Positions 47,422 through 55,571 of a stretch of 64,000 nt of DNA are shown here, in pieces (within the stretch, counting starts at the first letter, position 1; each line of letters starts with the position of its first letter). This DNA comes from Faecalibacterium taiwanense. GTDB lineage: Bacteria > Bacillota > Clostridia > Oscillospirales > Ruminococcaceae. The position numbers were made by a program, and so were the translations under genes. Where the stretch lies: NCBI RefSeq assembly GCF_036632915.2, contig NZ_CP155552.1, forward strand, positions 1,364,001 to 1,428,000. The letters run 5' to 3'. The notes below the pieces were generated by a model. It worked only from the letters and a program-made list of their open reading frames with translations, was not told the origin of the DNA and did not search any database.

Positions 47422-48627
47422 ATGGCTGAAAAGGCAAAGTTCGACCGTTCTAAGCCGCATGTGAACATCGGCACCATCGGTCACGTTGACCACGGCAAGA
47501 CCACTCTGACCGCCGCTATCACCAAGTACCTGGCTCTGAAGGGCGACGCAGACTTCATGGATTATGCCAACATCGATAAGGCTCCTGAGGAGCGTGCTCG
47601 TGGTATCACGATCAACTCCGCTCACGTTGAGTATCAGACCGACGCTCGTCACTATGCTCACGTTGACTGCCCGGGCCATGCTGACTACGTCAAGAACATG
47701 ATCACTGGTGCTGCTCAGATGGACGGCGCTATCCTGGTCGTTGCTGCTACCGATGGTCCCATGCCCCAGACCCGTGAGCACATCCTGCTGGCTCGTCAGG
47801 TCGGCGTGCCCTATATCGTCGTGTTCATGAACAAGTGCGATATGGTCGACGACGAAGAGCTGCTGGATCTGGTTGAGATGGAGATCCGTGAGCTGCTGAC
47901 CGAGTACGACTTCCCCGGCGACGACACCCCGATCATTCGTGGTTCCGCTCTGAAGGCTCTGGAGTCTACCTCCACTGATCCCAATGCTCCCGAGTATGCT
48001 TGCATCAAGGAGCTGATGGACGCTGTTGACACCTATATCCCCAACCCCGATCGTGAGGAAGACAAGCCCTTCCTGATGCCCATCGAGGATGTCATGACCA
48101 TTTCTGGCCGTGGTACTGTTGCAACCGGTCGTGTTGAGCGTGGTATTGCTAAGGTTGGCGATGCTATGGAGATCGTCGGCATCAAGCCCGATCGTCTGAG
48201 CACCACCATTACCGGTCTGGAGATGTTCCGTAAGTCTCTGGACTTCGCTGAGGCTGGCGATAACATCGGCGCTCTGCTGCGTGGTGTTGATCGTACTCAG
48301 ATCGAGCGTGGTCAGGTTCTGGCTAAGCCCGGTTCCGTGCACCCCCACAAGACCTTCGAGTCTCAGGTGTACGTTCTGACCAAGGACGAAGGCGGCCGTC
48401 ACACCCCGTTCTTCTCCAACTATCGTCCTCAGTTCTACTTCCGCACCACCGACGTGACCGGTATCATCACTCTGCCCGAAGGCACTGAGATGTGCATGCC
48501 CGGCGATAACGTCATGATGCACGTTGAGCTGCTGACCCCTGTTGCTATGGAAGAGGGCCTGCGTTTCGCTATCCGTGAGGGTGGCCGTACCGTTGGTTCT
48601 GGCGTTGTTGGCAAGATCATTGAGTGA
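47422..48627 (+). CDS. tuf: Elongation factor Tu
   Basis: 401 residues from ATG 47422 after GGGAGG; the frame is open 108 bases further upstream but across the promoter. [15 protein letters not shown] (G1), [12 protein letters not shown] (G2), DCPGHADYV (G3) and [11 protein letters not shown] (G4) are all present, and domain II/III ends with [12 protein letters not shown]-Tu brings aminoacyl-tRNA to the ribosome. Strong codon bias. It has its own promoter, separate from fusA. Confidence 0.98.
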   Translation: MAEKAKFDRSKPHVNIGTIGHVDHGKTTLTAAITKYLALKGDADFMDYANIDKAPEERARGITINSAHVEYQTDARHYAHVDCPGHADYVKNMITGAAQMDGAILVVAATDGPMPQTREHILLARQVGVPYIVVFMNKCDMVDDEELLDLVEMEIRELLTEYDFPGDDTPIIRGSALKALESTSTDPNAPEYACIKELMDAVDTYIPNPDREEDKPFLMPIEDVMTISGRGTVATGRVERGIAKVGDAMEIVGIKPDRLSTTITGLEMFRKSLDFAEAGDNIGALLRGVDRTQIERGQVLAKPGSVHPHKTFESQVYVLTKDEGGRHTPFFSNYRPQFYFRTTDVTGIITLPEGTEMCMPGDNVMMHVELLTPVAMEEGLRFAIREGGRTVGSGVVGKIIE

Positions 48628-48672
48628 TTTTGACCCTTCGCGCCTTTCCTAAGGCTAAAGGTTAAACTTACG

Positions 48673-48712
48673 AGAGACCTTCCCATTCCGGAGAGTGGGA
48701 AGGTCTCTTTTT
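48673..48712 (+). terminator. Terminator of tuf
   Basis: AGAGACCTTCCCA at 48673-48685 pairs perfectly with TGGGAAGGTCTCT at 48696-48708, then five T. Confidence 0.95.
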
Positions 48713-48772
48713 GTTTTAGATCCTCTGTCTGTAAGGGCAGGGGATTTTTTTGCGGCATGTCACAACTTTTTG

Positions 48773-48801
48773 TTTACAAAACAAGGTTGTTCTGGTATAC
48801 T
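48773..48801 (+). promoter_or_regulatory. Promoter of the GyrI-like gene
   Basis: TTTACA at 48773-48778, 17 bases, TATACT at 48796-48801 with extended TGG. Confidence 0.7.
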
Positions 48802-48894
48802 GAAAAAGGAAATGCTGGAAAAGTCCTATCGGCTGGTGCTGAGGGGATTCAGCAAAAAAGAAGCAGCATGAACTTCTGGATGGGGTGAAGAGTA

Positions 48895-49527
48895 ATGCCG
48901 TTTGATTATAAGAAAGAGTACAGGGAATTTTATCTCCCGCCGAAAAAACCGCATCTGATTACGATACCGCGTATGAATTTTGTGGCAGTGCACGGCAAGG
49001 GTGACCCGAATGCTCCGGGTGGAGCCTATCAGGAGGCTATGGGAGTGCTGTACGGCATTGCTTTCACCATCAAAATGAGCTATAAGGGCAGCCACAAGAT
49101 GGACGGCTATTTTGAATATGTGGTTCCACCGTTGGAGGGCTTGTGGCATCAGAAGGGCGTGGATGGCGTTGACTATGCACATAAAGAAACATTTGAGTGG
49201 ACATCCATGATCCGACTGCCAGAATTCGTGACGCCGGAAGCGTTTGATTGGGCCGTACAGGAAGCAACGGCAAAAAAGAAAAAGGATTTTTCCAAGGCGG
49301 AATTCCTGACCTATGATGAGGGACTTTGCGTTCAGTGCCTGCATATCGGCCCTTATGATGAAGAACCGAAAACGCTGGCGCAGATGGATGCCTTTGCCGT
49401 AGAGCAGGGGTATAGGCTTGATTTTTCAGAGACACGCTTCCACCACGAAATTTATCTGAGTGATCCTCGCCGTGCTGCACCGGGGACACTGAAAACAGTT
49501 CTGCGGCATCCCATACGTGAAAAATAA
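48895..49527 (+). CDS. GyrI-like small-molecule-binding protein
   Basis: 210 residues from ATG 48895. The N-terminal YKKEYREFYLPPKKPHLITIPRM and later GKGDPNAPGGAYQEAMGVLYGI are typical of the COG4832 branch of GyrI/AraC-effector-like proteins; LCVQCLHIGPYDEEP and the closing HHEIYLSDPRRAAPGTLKT-type run complete the two SHS2 modules. No DNA-binding domain is present, so it is a stand-alone ligand-binding domain; some relatives hydrolyse cyclopropanes or bind drugs. Codon use is less biased and more A-rich than its neighbours, possibly a later acquisition. Confidence 0.82.
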   Translation: MPFDYKKEYREFYLPPKKPHLITIPRMNFVAVHGKGDPNAPGGAYQEAMGVLYGIAFTIKMSYKGSHKMDGYFEYVVPPLEGLWHQKGVDGVDYAHKETFEWTSMIRLPEFVTPEAFDWAVQEATAKKKKDFSKAEFLTYDEGLCVQCLHIGPYDEEPKTLAQMDAFAVEQGYRLDFSETRFHHEIYLSDPRRAAPGTLKTVLRHPIREK

Positions 49528-49571
49528 AAACAGGAAAATTCACAAATGATGTCGCTTTTATTTGGCAGATG

Positions 49572-49580
49572 TGCTATACT
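49572..49580 (+). promoter_or_regulatory. Extended -10 promoter of guaA
   Basis: TGC before TATACT at 49575-49580. The -35 region is poor. The leader is only about 45 bases, too short for a purine riboswitch. Confidence 0.55.
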
Positions 49581-49629
49581 GATTTTATCTGTAGAAACAC
49601 ATTGAATGGATAAGGGAGGAGAGAACTTC

Positions 49630-51180
49630 ATGCAGCATGAAACTGTCATCGTGCTGGACTTTGGCGGCCAGTACAATCAGCTGATCGCGCGCCGCGTCCG
49701 CGAGAACAATGTCTACTGTGAAATCTATTCCTATAAAACCGATCTGTCGGTTATCAAGGCAAAGAACCCCAAGGGTATCATCTTTACCGGTGGCCCCAAC
49801 AGCGTTTATCTGGAGGATTCCCCTACGATCGACCCTGAGATCTTCAACTGGGGTGTGCCTGTGCTGGGCATCTGCTACGGCAGCCAGCTGATGATGCATC
49901 TGCTGGGCGGCCATGTCTGCCGCGCACCGGAGCGCGAGTACGGCAAGACTGAGGTGTTCGTGGACACGAACAGCAAGATGTTCACCGATGTGCAGCCCTC
50001 CACCATTTGCTGGATGAGCCACAACGACTATATTGAGCAGGCAGCGCCCGGCTTTAAGATCACTGCTCACACGGTCAACTGTCCGGTAGCTGCGGCAGAG
50101 AACGCTGAGAAGGGCCTGTACGCGGTCCAGTTCCATCCGGAAGTGCTGCACACTGCGGAAGGCAAGAAGATGCTGCGCAACTTCGTGTACAACGTCTGCG
50201 GCTGCACCGGCGACTGGAAGATGGACTCCTTTGTGGAGAACAACGTCAAGGCCCTGCGTGAGCGCATCGGCGATGGCAAGGTGTTGTGCGCCTTGTCCGG
50301 CGGCGTGGATTCCTCCGTTCTGGCAGCTATGCTGGCTAAGGCCATCGGCAAGCAGCTGACCTGCGTGTTCGTGGATCACGGTCTGCTGCGTAAGAACGAG
50401 AAGGAAGAGGTCTGCTCTGTATTCGGCCCGGGCAATGCCAACGGCTTTGATATCAACTTTATCTGTGTGGATGCCCGCGAACGCTACTTTGCAAAGCTGG
50501 CTGGTGTCACCGAGCCGGAGCGCAAGCGCAAGATCATCGGCGAAGAGTTCATCCGTGTGTTTGAAGAGCAGGCCAAGAAGATCGGCAAGGTGGATTTCCT
50601 GGCACAGGGTACCATTTACCCGGATGTCGTTGAGAGCGGTCTGGGCGGTGAGTCCACTGTTATCAAGAGCCACCACAACGTCGGCGGTCTGCCCGACACC
50701 GTGGACTTCAAGGAGTTGGTGGAGCCGTTGCGCAACCTGTTCAAAGACGAGGTGCGTCAGGCCGGCCGTGAGCTGGGCCTGCCCGAATATCTGGTCAGCC
50801 GTCAGCCGTTCCCCGGCCCGGGTCTTGGCATCCGCATCATCGGCGAAGTGACCCCGGAGAAGGTGGCTATCGTGCAGGATGCCGACGCGATCTGGCGTGA
50901 GGAGATCGCAAAGGCGGGTCTGGATAAGGAGATCAGCCAGTACTATGCAGCCTTGACCAACATGCACAGTGTGGGCGTCATGGGCGACGAGCGCACCTAT
51001 GATTACGCTGTGGCGCTGCGTGCTGTGACCACCACCGACTTTATGACCGCGGAGAGCTATAATATGCCCTGGGATGTTCTGGGCACTGTCACCAGCCGTA
51101 TCGTCAATGAGGTCAAGCATGTGAACCGCGTGTTCTATGATTGCACCGGTAAGCCGCCGGCAACCATTGAGCTCGAGTAA
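49630..51180 (+). CDS. guaA: GMP synthase (glutamine-hydrolysing)
   Basis: 516 residues from ATG 49630 after AAGGGAGGAGAG. It converts XMP to GMP. The class I amidotransferase triad is Cys82 (LGICYGSQL), His169 and Glu171 (FHPEV). The ATP-pyrophosphatase loop is SGGVDSS at 223-229, followed by the dimerisation domain ending KPPATIELE, with the usual terminal E replaced context WE-like ending. The gene is monocistronic. Confidence 0.97.
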   Translation: MQHETVIVLDFGGQYNQLIARRVRENNVYCEIYSYKTDLSVIKAKNPKGIIFTGGPNSVYLEDSPTIDPEIFNWGVPVLGICYGSQLMMHLLGGHVCRAPEREYGKTEVFVDTNSKMFTDVQPSTICWMSHNDYIEQAAPGFKITAHTVNCPVAAAENAEKGLYAVQFHPEVLHTAEGKKMLRNFVYNVCGCTGDWKMDSFVENNVKALRERIGDGKVLCALSGGVDSSVLAAMLAKAIGKQLTCVFVDHGLLRKNEKEEVCSVFGPGNANGFDINFICVDARERYFAKLAGVTEPERKRKIIGEEFIRVFEEQAKKIGKVDFLAQGTIYPDVVESGLGGESTVIKSHHNVGGLPDTVDFKELVEPLRNLFKDEVRQAGRELGLPEYLVSRQPFPGPGLGIRIIGEVTPEKVAIVQDADAIWREEIAKAGLDKEISQYYAALTNMHSVGVMGDERTYDYAVALRAVTTTDFMTAESYNMPWDVLGTVTSRIVNEVKHVNRVFYDCTGKPPATIELE

Positions 51181-51241
51181 TGAAAAAATCCTTCCGACTT
51201 TTTAGACCCTTCAACAATATAACGAAATAACGCAAATAAAG

Positions 51242-51286
51242 GCTCTGCTTTTCGGAAAATACCCCCCGAAAAGCGGGGCTTTTTTG
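51242..51286 (+). terminator. Terminator of guaA
   Basis: GCTCTGCTTTTCGG pairs with CCGAAAAGCGGGGC (two G-U), followed by six T. Confidence 0.85.
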
Positions 51287-51516
51287 TTTGGGGTAACACT
51301 TTGGTAACAGCTTTACGGCTTTTCTTCTTTTTTGATGCCGTCTCCGATGGATTCCCCCGGGGCTTTCAACTGTGCCGGGACGCTTGCTGATCATTACGTG
51401 TAGCCAATGCAGAAACCTGTGTTTGGTTTGTAAACTTTCAGCTGATTCATATTTTCCATTCGTGAACATGGCTCAAAGGGATAACCACAAAAATATAAAC
51501 CTCTTATGAAATCCTC
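51287..51516. other. Gene-free region between guaA and the TetR gene
   Basis: Base composition and style differ from the flanks. A close double GGTAACACTTTGGTAAC lies at about 51291-51308. On the minus strand a 25-codon open stretch ends LKAPGESIGDGIKKEEKP, which could be a gene end left by an excised or decayed element. The 3' end of guaA is a known integration hotspot in other bacteria, but no att duplication is seen here. Confidence 0.3.
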
Positions 51517-51544
51517 TTGACAAAGTGGGAACGGGCAGTATAAT
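51517..51544 (+). promoter_or_regulatory. Promoter of the TetR-family gene
   Basis: TTGACA at 51517-51522, 16 bases, TATAAT at 51539-51544; both boxes are perfect. Confidence 0.85.
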
Positions 51545-51548
51545 AAAA

Positions 51549-51563
51549 ATGAACATTGTTCAT
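51549..51563. promoter_or_regulatory. TetR-type operator 1
   Basis: Palindrome ATGAACATTGTTCAT placed at the expected transcription start, five bases after the -10 box. It shares TGAACAwTGTTCA with a second site behind the gene. Confidence 0.75.
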
Positions 51564-51578
51564 ATTGAGGGTGACCAC

Positions 51579-52136
51579 ATGAATACAATCGTAACCTCCA
51601 AGGAAGATATCTTAAAAAACAGCCGTGAGCTTATCCGGGAAAAGGGCTGGGCGGCGGTCAGTATCCGTTCTGTCGCCTCGGCATGCGGGGTCTCGGTCGG
51701 CTCGATCTACAACTATTATGACTCCAAGGCTGAGCTTATCAGCGCCACGGTCGAGAGCGTCTGGTGCGAAATTTTCCACCGCCCGCAGGACGAGGCTGTA
51801 TTTCAGGATGTGCAGACCTGTGTCAAATGGATGTACGAGCGCATGGCCTACGGCTGTGAGCAGTATCCTGGATTCTTCACACTGCACTCTCTCGGCTTTA
51901 TGCAGGAGGACAAGGCCGATGGCAAACGGCACATGCAGCAAATCTGGCACCATATCTTAAATGGTCTGTGTACGGTGCTGCAACAGGATACCAAAATCCG
52001 TCCGGACGCTTTTAACGCGCAATTCACCGTTGAAAAATTTGCCGATGTTCTATTTTCGCTGATGCTGTCTGCCTTGCTGCGGCAGGACTACGACCCCGCC
52101 GCTGTGCTGGAAATCGTGCGCAGAACCTTATATTGA
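51579..52136 (+). CDS. TetR/AcrR family transcriptional regulator
   Basis: 185 residues from ATG 51579, with GAGGGTGA upstream. The N-terminal helix-turn-helix is residues 8-50: ILKNSRELIREKGWAAVSIRSVA and ACGVSVGSIYNYYDSKAEL, the classic TetR recognition helix ending SIYNYY. The C-terminal ligand domain is divergent. It probably represses itself, since the operator covers its start point, and the same operator lies in front of the following membrane gene. The inducer is unknown. Confidence 0.93.
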   Translation: MNTIVTSKEDILKNSRELIREKGWAAVSIRSVASACGVSVGSIYNYYDSKAELISATVESVWCEIFHRPQDEAVFQDVQTCVKWMYERMAYGCEQYPGFFTLHSLGFMQEDKADGKRHMQQIWHHILNGLCTVLQQDTKIRPDAFNAQFTVEKFADVLFSLMLSALLRQDYDPAAVLEIVRRTLY

Positions 52137-52146
52137 CCGCATTTTC

Positions 52147-52170
52147 TTCCCACACTGCTGTGGGAATTTT
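52147..52170 (+). terminator. Weak terminator of the TetR gene
   Basis: TTCCCACA pairs with TGTGGGAA around CTGC, followed by TTTT. It overlaps the next promoter. Confidence 0.6.
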
Positions 52171-52175
52171 ATAAT
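52147..52175 (+). promoter_or_regulatory. Possible promoter of the TetR-controlled membrane gene
   Basis: TTCCCA at 52147-52152, 17 bases, TATAAT at 52170-52175. The second operator starts nine bases behind the -10 box. Confidence 0.5.
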
Positions 52176-52183
52176 GCCTAAAA

Positions 52184-52196
52184 TGAACAATGTTCA
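52184..52196. promoter_or_regulatory. TetR-type operator 2
   Basis: Perfect palindrome TGAACAATGTTCA, differing from operator 1 only at the central base. Position over the start site suggests repression. Confidence 0.75.
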
Positions 52197-52214
52197 CTTA
52201 AAAGGGACACTCCT

Positions 52215-52376
52215 AGGAAAGTCCATCGCAATATCCTATTGCTGCTCGCCTGCCTTGTGTGGAGCGCTGCCAGCTTCAACATCCTGCGCTTTGGATGCAA
52301 CTTTGCCGAGCAAGCCCTTGATGACCGTAAAAACGAAGTCGGCCCTGCAAAAAATGCAGTGTTACAATCAATTTAA
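52215..52376 (+). pseudogene. Possible small membrane ORF or gene remnant
   Basis: One frame reads RKVHRNILLLLACLVWSAA and continues about 35 residues to TAA at 52374-52376: a hydrophobic helix followed by a charged tail. No ATG or GTG fits; TTG 52239 is the only plausible start and has no good ribosome site. It is therefore either a truncated gene or a chance frame. It lies between operator 2 and the membrane gene and would be on the same transcript. Confidence 0.3.
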
Positions 52377-52400
52377 TCTATCAACAAGGAGCAATCAACT

Positions 52401-53065
52401 ATGCAAGCAATCGTAGAAACTGTTTTTGATGCTGTGTATCTGGTATCCGTCATCACCATCGGTATCCTGATGATTCGTGGCTGCAAGGGCAGCCACCAGT
52501 TCAAGCTGTTCGGCCTGATGGCTGTCGTTCTGGGTGCCGGCGACTCGTTCCATCTGATTCCCCGTGCTCTGGCTCTATGCACCACGGGCTTTGAAAACTT
52601 TACCGTCCCCTGGGTCTGGGTAAGTGGATCACCTCTGTGACAATGACTGTCTTTTATGTGCTGCTGTACTATGTCTGGCGTGAGCGCTACCGGGTCAAGG
52701 GCAACAATGGCCTGACTGCCGCCGTCTACGGTCTGGCTGCCGTGCGTGTTATCCTGTGCATGATGCCGCAGAACCAGTGGCTGAGCGCCGAATCCCCGCT
52801 GTCCTGGGGCATTTACCGTAACATTCCTTTTGCACTGATGGGCCTGCTGATCATCGTGTTGTTCTACCGCAGTGCCAAGGAGCATGACGACTCGGCTTTC
52901 CGCTGGATGTGGCTGACCATCGTGCTGAGCTTCGGGTTCTACATTCCCGTTGTTCTTTGGGCCAATACCGTCCCCATGATCGGTATGCTGATGATCCCCA
53001 AGACCTGCGCCTATGTGTGGACCGTTCTCATCGGCTATTCTGCTATGAAGAAGGAATGTAAGTGA
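52401..53065 (+). pseudogene. Multi-helix membrane protein gene broken by a frameshift
   Basis: ATG 52401 has AAGGAG upstream and opens MQAIVETVFDAVYLVSVITI, reading 79 codons to an early TGA at 52638-52640. A second frame then continues GLGKWITSVTMTVFYVLL to the stop at 53065. Joining them needs one extra base in the run CCCC at 52607-52610, giving NFTVPLGLGKW in a smooth membrane protein of about 220 residues with six or seven helices. The break may be a real mutation, phase variation in a short C run, or a sequencing error. The intact family is unnamed and often found next to TetR regulators. An independent start at ATG 52637 is possible but lacks a clear ribosome site. Confidence 0.75.
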
Positions 53066-53168
53066 TTTGTTCACAGTACCGATTTATTAAATAAATTGCT
53101 TCGTAAAGATCCAAGCTTACCGAATTGGAATGATCTTTCTTGATAAAACTGGATCAGGTAAACTTGTA

Positions 53169-53205
53169 AGCCCCCTGCCGGTGATGAACTGGCAGGGGGC
53201 TTTTT
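53169..53205 (+). terminator. Terminator between the membrane gene and the diesterase gene
   Basis: AGCCCCCTGCC at 53169-53179 pairs with GGCAGGGGGCT at 53191-53201, then T. It may stop transcription from both sides. Confidence 0.9.
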
Positions 53206-53250
53206 ATGTGTGTACGGGTAGTTTAACAGAATACTTGATGTTTGCCGCGA

Positions 53251-55206
53251 TTACGACGCATCCAGCAATTCGTCCGGGTCCTCGATGGCTTCTTCGATGG
53301 TCTCTTCCTCAGGAGTGGGTTCATCGACATCGGACGGAGCGAACAGGTCGCGGATGAAGTCGCGCAGGAGGACGAGGCTGTTGTCAAGGTCGGCATCCTC
53401 GCTCAGCAGCTGCTGGATCATATCCGGCTTATCGGTGATCAGGTCGTCCACGCCGATGCTCAGCAGTTCGCTGGCATCCTCTTCGCGGTTGACGGTCCAT
53501 GCGGAGATCGTCTTGCTGCGCTTATGGATCTGCTGCACCATACCAGAGGTGATAAAGGTGGACTGTACGCTGAAGAAATCTGCGGCAGGCAGATCGTAAT
53601 AACTGCCCACGCCCAGTGCAAGGATATAGCCGGTCCGGATCTCCGGTGCCAGCTCCTTGACCTTGCAGAGGGTTTCATAACTCTGCGAGGTGATGGTGCA
53701 GTCCTGCGCAAAGCCTTTTTCGCGGATGATGCGGATGGTTTCCGCTTCCAGCTCCGGGGTGGCGGCATTGGGCTTGATCTCAATGTTCAGCTGGATCTTA
53801 CCTTTGCACAGGTCCAGCACTTCTTCCAGTGTGGGAACTTTGGCACCAGTGTACTTCTGGCCGAACCAGCGCCCGGCATCCAGCTTGCGAACCTCGTTAC
53901 AGGTCAGGTCGTAGATGTTCTCGTTGCGGCCGGTGCAGCGGCGCAGGCTGGTATCGTGGGTCACCATGACCACGCCGTCCCTGGTCATCTGCACATCCAG
54001 CTCGGCCCACTCGCAGCCCTGATCGATGGCCAGCTGGAAAGCGGGCAGGGTGTTTTCCGGTGCGGCAGCGGAGTAGCCGCGGTGCGCGGTGACTACCGGC
54101 GCAACGCCGCCCAGCATGGAGAGCAGCTCGTCGTCTCTGGGCAGGGCAAGGTAACAGAATGCCAGCGCAAAGGTGAGCAGAGTAGCACCCGCAACCGATG
54201 CACCCAGAAGCAGCCTGCCGGTGGAACGGTGATGCTTTCCGCTCTGGACCGGCTCCGGCTCAGAGGGGAGAGACTCCCGCAGGCGGCAGTGTAGCATGGC
54301 GAGGATCGTGCACTGCGCCATGGTGATGGCGCAGTCGATCAGGAACTGGAAGAAAGGCATCTCAATGGCCAGCGCCGCGCGGGACAGTGCAAACATGGCC
54401 TGTGTGCTCTGCAGCCCGACCGCGATGATGATGCCGTACAGCGGCACGGCAACCGCTGCCGTCAGCAGCAGGGAACGCAGGACGACCGAGAGGTTCCAGC
54501 GCAGCAGCAAAAGAAAAGCACGGAAGACGCGCCTGCGGATGCAGCAAAAGCTTTCCTTTACCGACTGCCACAGGCTTTTGCGCTCCAGCACGAACAGCGG
54601 CAGCACCAGCACCCAGCTGACACAGAGGAACAGCAAGGCGGCACCGGCAGCCAGATAGAGCAGGTAATACCGGCTGTTTGCCCGGATGACACCCATGATG
54701 TATTCCGGCACGGCAAGCTGCGTGATATAGTTATAGGCGAGGAAGAAGTTGGTGAACGGGATCAGCACGGCACTGTAGACCAGAACGAGCCAGTTTTGCG
54801 GCAGGAATGCGTGGCGGATATCTGCAAGAGAGGTGCGCAGCAGGGCAGGCAGGCGGATCGTTTCGCCCTTGCGGGCAAGATCCAGCCCATGCAGCAGGAC
54901 GGAAAACTCATACAGCGCCCAGAACGCGGTCAGGATGGCAATGAGCGTGATGCACAGGATGATCGCAGGGGAGGAAAAGATATCGGAAGCGTTGTTGTTG
55001 CTCAGGTAGTGCATGGGTGCGAACCGCAGCGTGAGCGACCAGAGCTGCTGCATCAGGGGGACGAACAGCAGGTTCGTTGCAGCCTTATACAGGACGATGA
55101 CCGCGAGCAGGGGGATCTCGGCGCGGCGGATGATAGCCCGGGCGGAGTGTTTCATGGAGTTGTAGGTTTCGTTGGAGGCGCGGAGTGAAGTGAGCAGATT
55201 TTTCAA
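53251..55206 (-). CDS. Membrane-anchored glycerophosphodiester phosphodiesterase
   Basis: 651 residues from TTG at 55206; the only nearby alternative is ATG 55155, which lacks a ribosome site, while AAAGGA lies upstream of the TTG at rather long spacing. Residues 1-355 are a membrane domain with about seven to eight helices (GPDPase_memb type). The catalytic domain follows: AHRGYSAAAPENTLPAF near 370, WAELDVQMTRDGVVMVTHD with the metal-binding Glu/Asp and the second His, and NIEIKPN. It likely splits glycerophosphodiesters or lipoteichoic-type polymers outside the cell. The acidic tail (EEETIEEAIEDPDELLDAS) is unusual. Single minus-strand gene. Confidence 0.9.
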   Translation of the reverse strand: MKNLLTSLRASNETYNSMKHSARAIIRRAEIPLLAVIVLYKAATNLLFVPLMQQLWSLTLRFAPMHYLSNNNASDIFSSPAIILCITLIAILTAFWALYEFSVLLHGLDLARKGETIRLPALLRTSLADIRHAFLPQNWLVLVYSAVLIPFTNFFLAYNYITQLAVPEYIMGVIRANSRYYLLYLAAGAALLFLCVSWVLVLPLFVLERKSLWQSVKESFCCIRRRVFRAFLLLLRWNLSVVLRSLLLTAAVAVPLYGIIIAVGLQSTQAMFALSRAALAIEMPFFQFLIDCAITMAQCTILAMLHCRLRESLPSEPEPVQSGKHHRSTGRLLLGASVAGATLLTFALAFCYLALPRDDELLSMLGGVAPVVTAHRGYSAAAPENTLPAFQLAIDQGCEWAELDVQMTRDGVVMVTHDTSLRRCTGRNENIYDLTCNEVRKLDAGRWFGQKYTGAKVPTLEEVLDLCKGKIQLNIEIKPNAATPELEAETIRIIREKGFAQDCTITSQSYETLCKVKELAPEIRTGYILALGVGSYYDLPAADFFSVQSTFITSGMVQQIHKRSKTISAWTVNREEDASELLSIGVDDLITDKPDMIQQLLSEDADLDNSLVLLRDFIRDLFAPSDVDEPTPEEETIEEAIEDPDELLDAS

Positions 55207-55497
55207 TTTGACATGGCCGTCCTTTTATATTCTGCAAAATGACCCGCCCCGAAGCTTCCCGGCGGGCTGTTCTGCGAAAAAAATTTACATATTAAATATA
55301 GTGTAACATAACTTCTTATAAAATAAAATGCAGCAGGGGCAGACAGAATCCACAAAATTGAAAGAGAATTTTTGGCAGCTGAGTGTGCGGCGCAAAATGC
55401 CCGCAAAAAGGCGAGAAAGCGGAGAAACGATGAATCGTTAAAAAATTGTAGAACTTTGCCGACAGATGTTGATTCGCATGGACTTTTATAGAATCTC
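55207..55497. other. Divergent intergenic region with leader hairpin
   Basis: For the minus-strand gene an extended -10 TGTTACACT is visible at 55300-55308. Its leader carries CCCGCC/GGCGGG arms at 55243-55266, a hairpin followed by TCATTTT on the minus strand, which could attenuate. The rest is A+T-rich and gene-free. Confidence 0.4.
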
Positions 55498-55526
55498 TTG
55501 CATTTTTATGGAAAATTCAGTATAAT
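55498..55526 (+). promoter_or_regulatory. Promoter of the carboxyltransferase operon
   Basis: TTGCAT at 55498-55503, 17 bases, TATAAT at 55521-55526. Confidence 0.8.
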
Positions 55527-55571
55527 AAAACTAATTTTGAAAGCTCACACAGACAACCAGGAGGTCTTACC

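Noticed and set aside
49528..49629. Purine riboswitch before guaA
   Set aside because: The leader after the -10 box is only about 45 bases and has none of the conserved junction sequences.
52174..52416. 80-codon frame starting inside the second TetR operator
   Set aside because: It runs out of frame over the hydrophobic stretch and into the ribosome site of the next gene, with a cysteine/serine-rich composition that looks non-coding.
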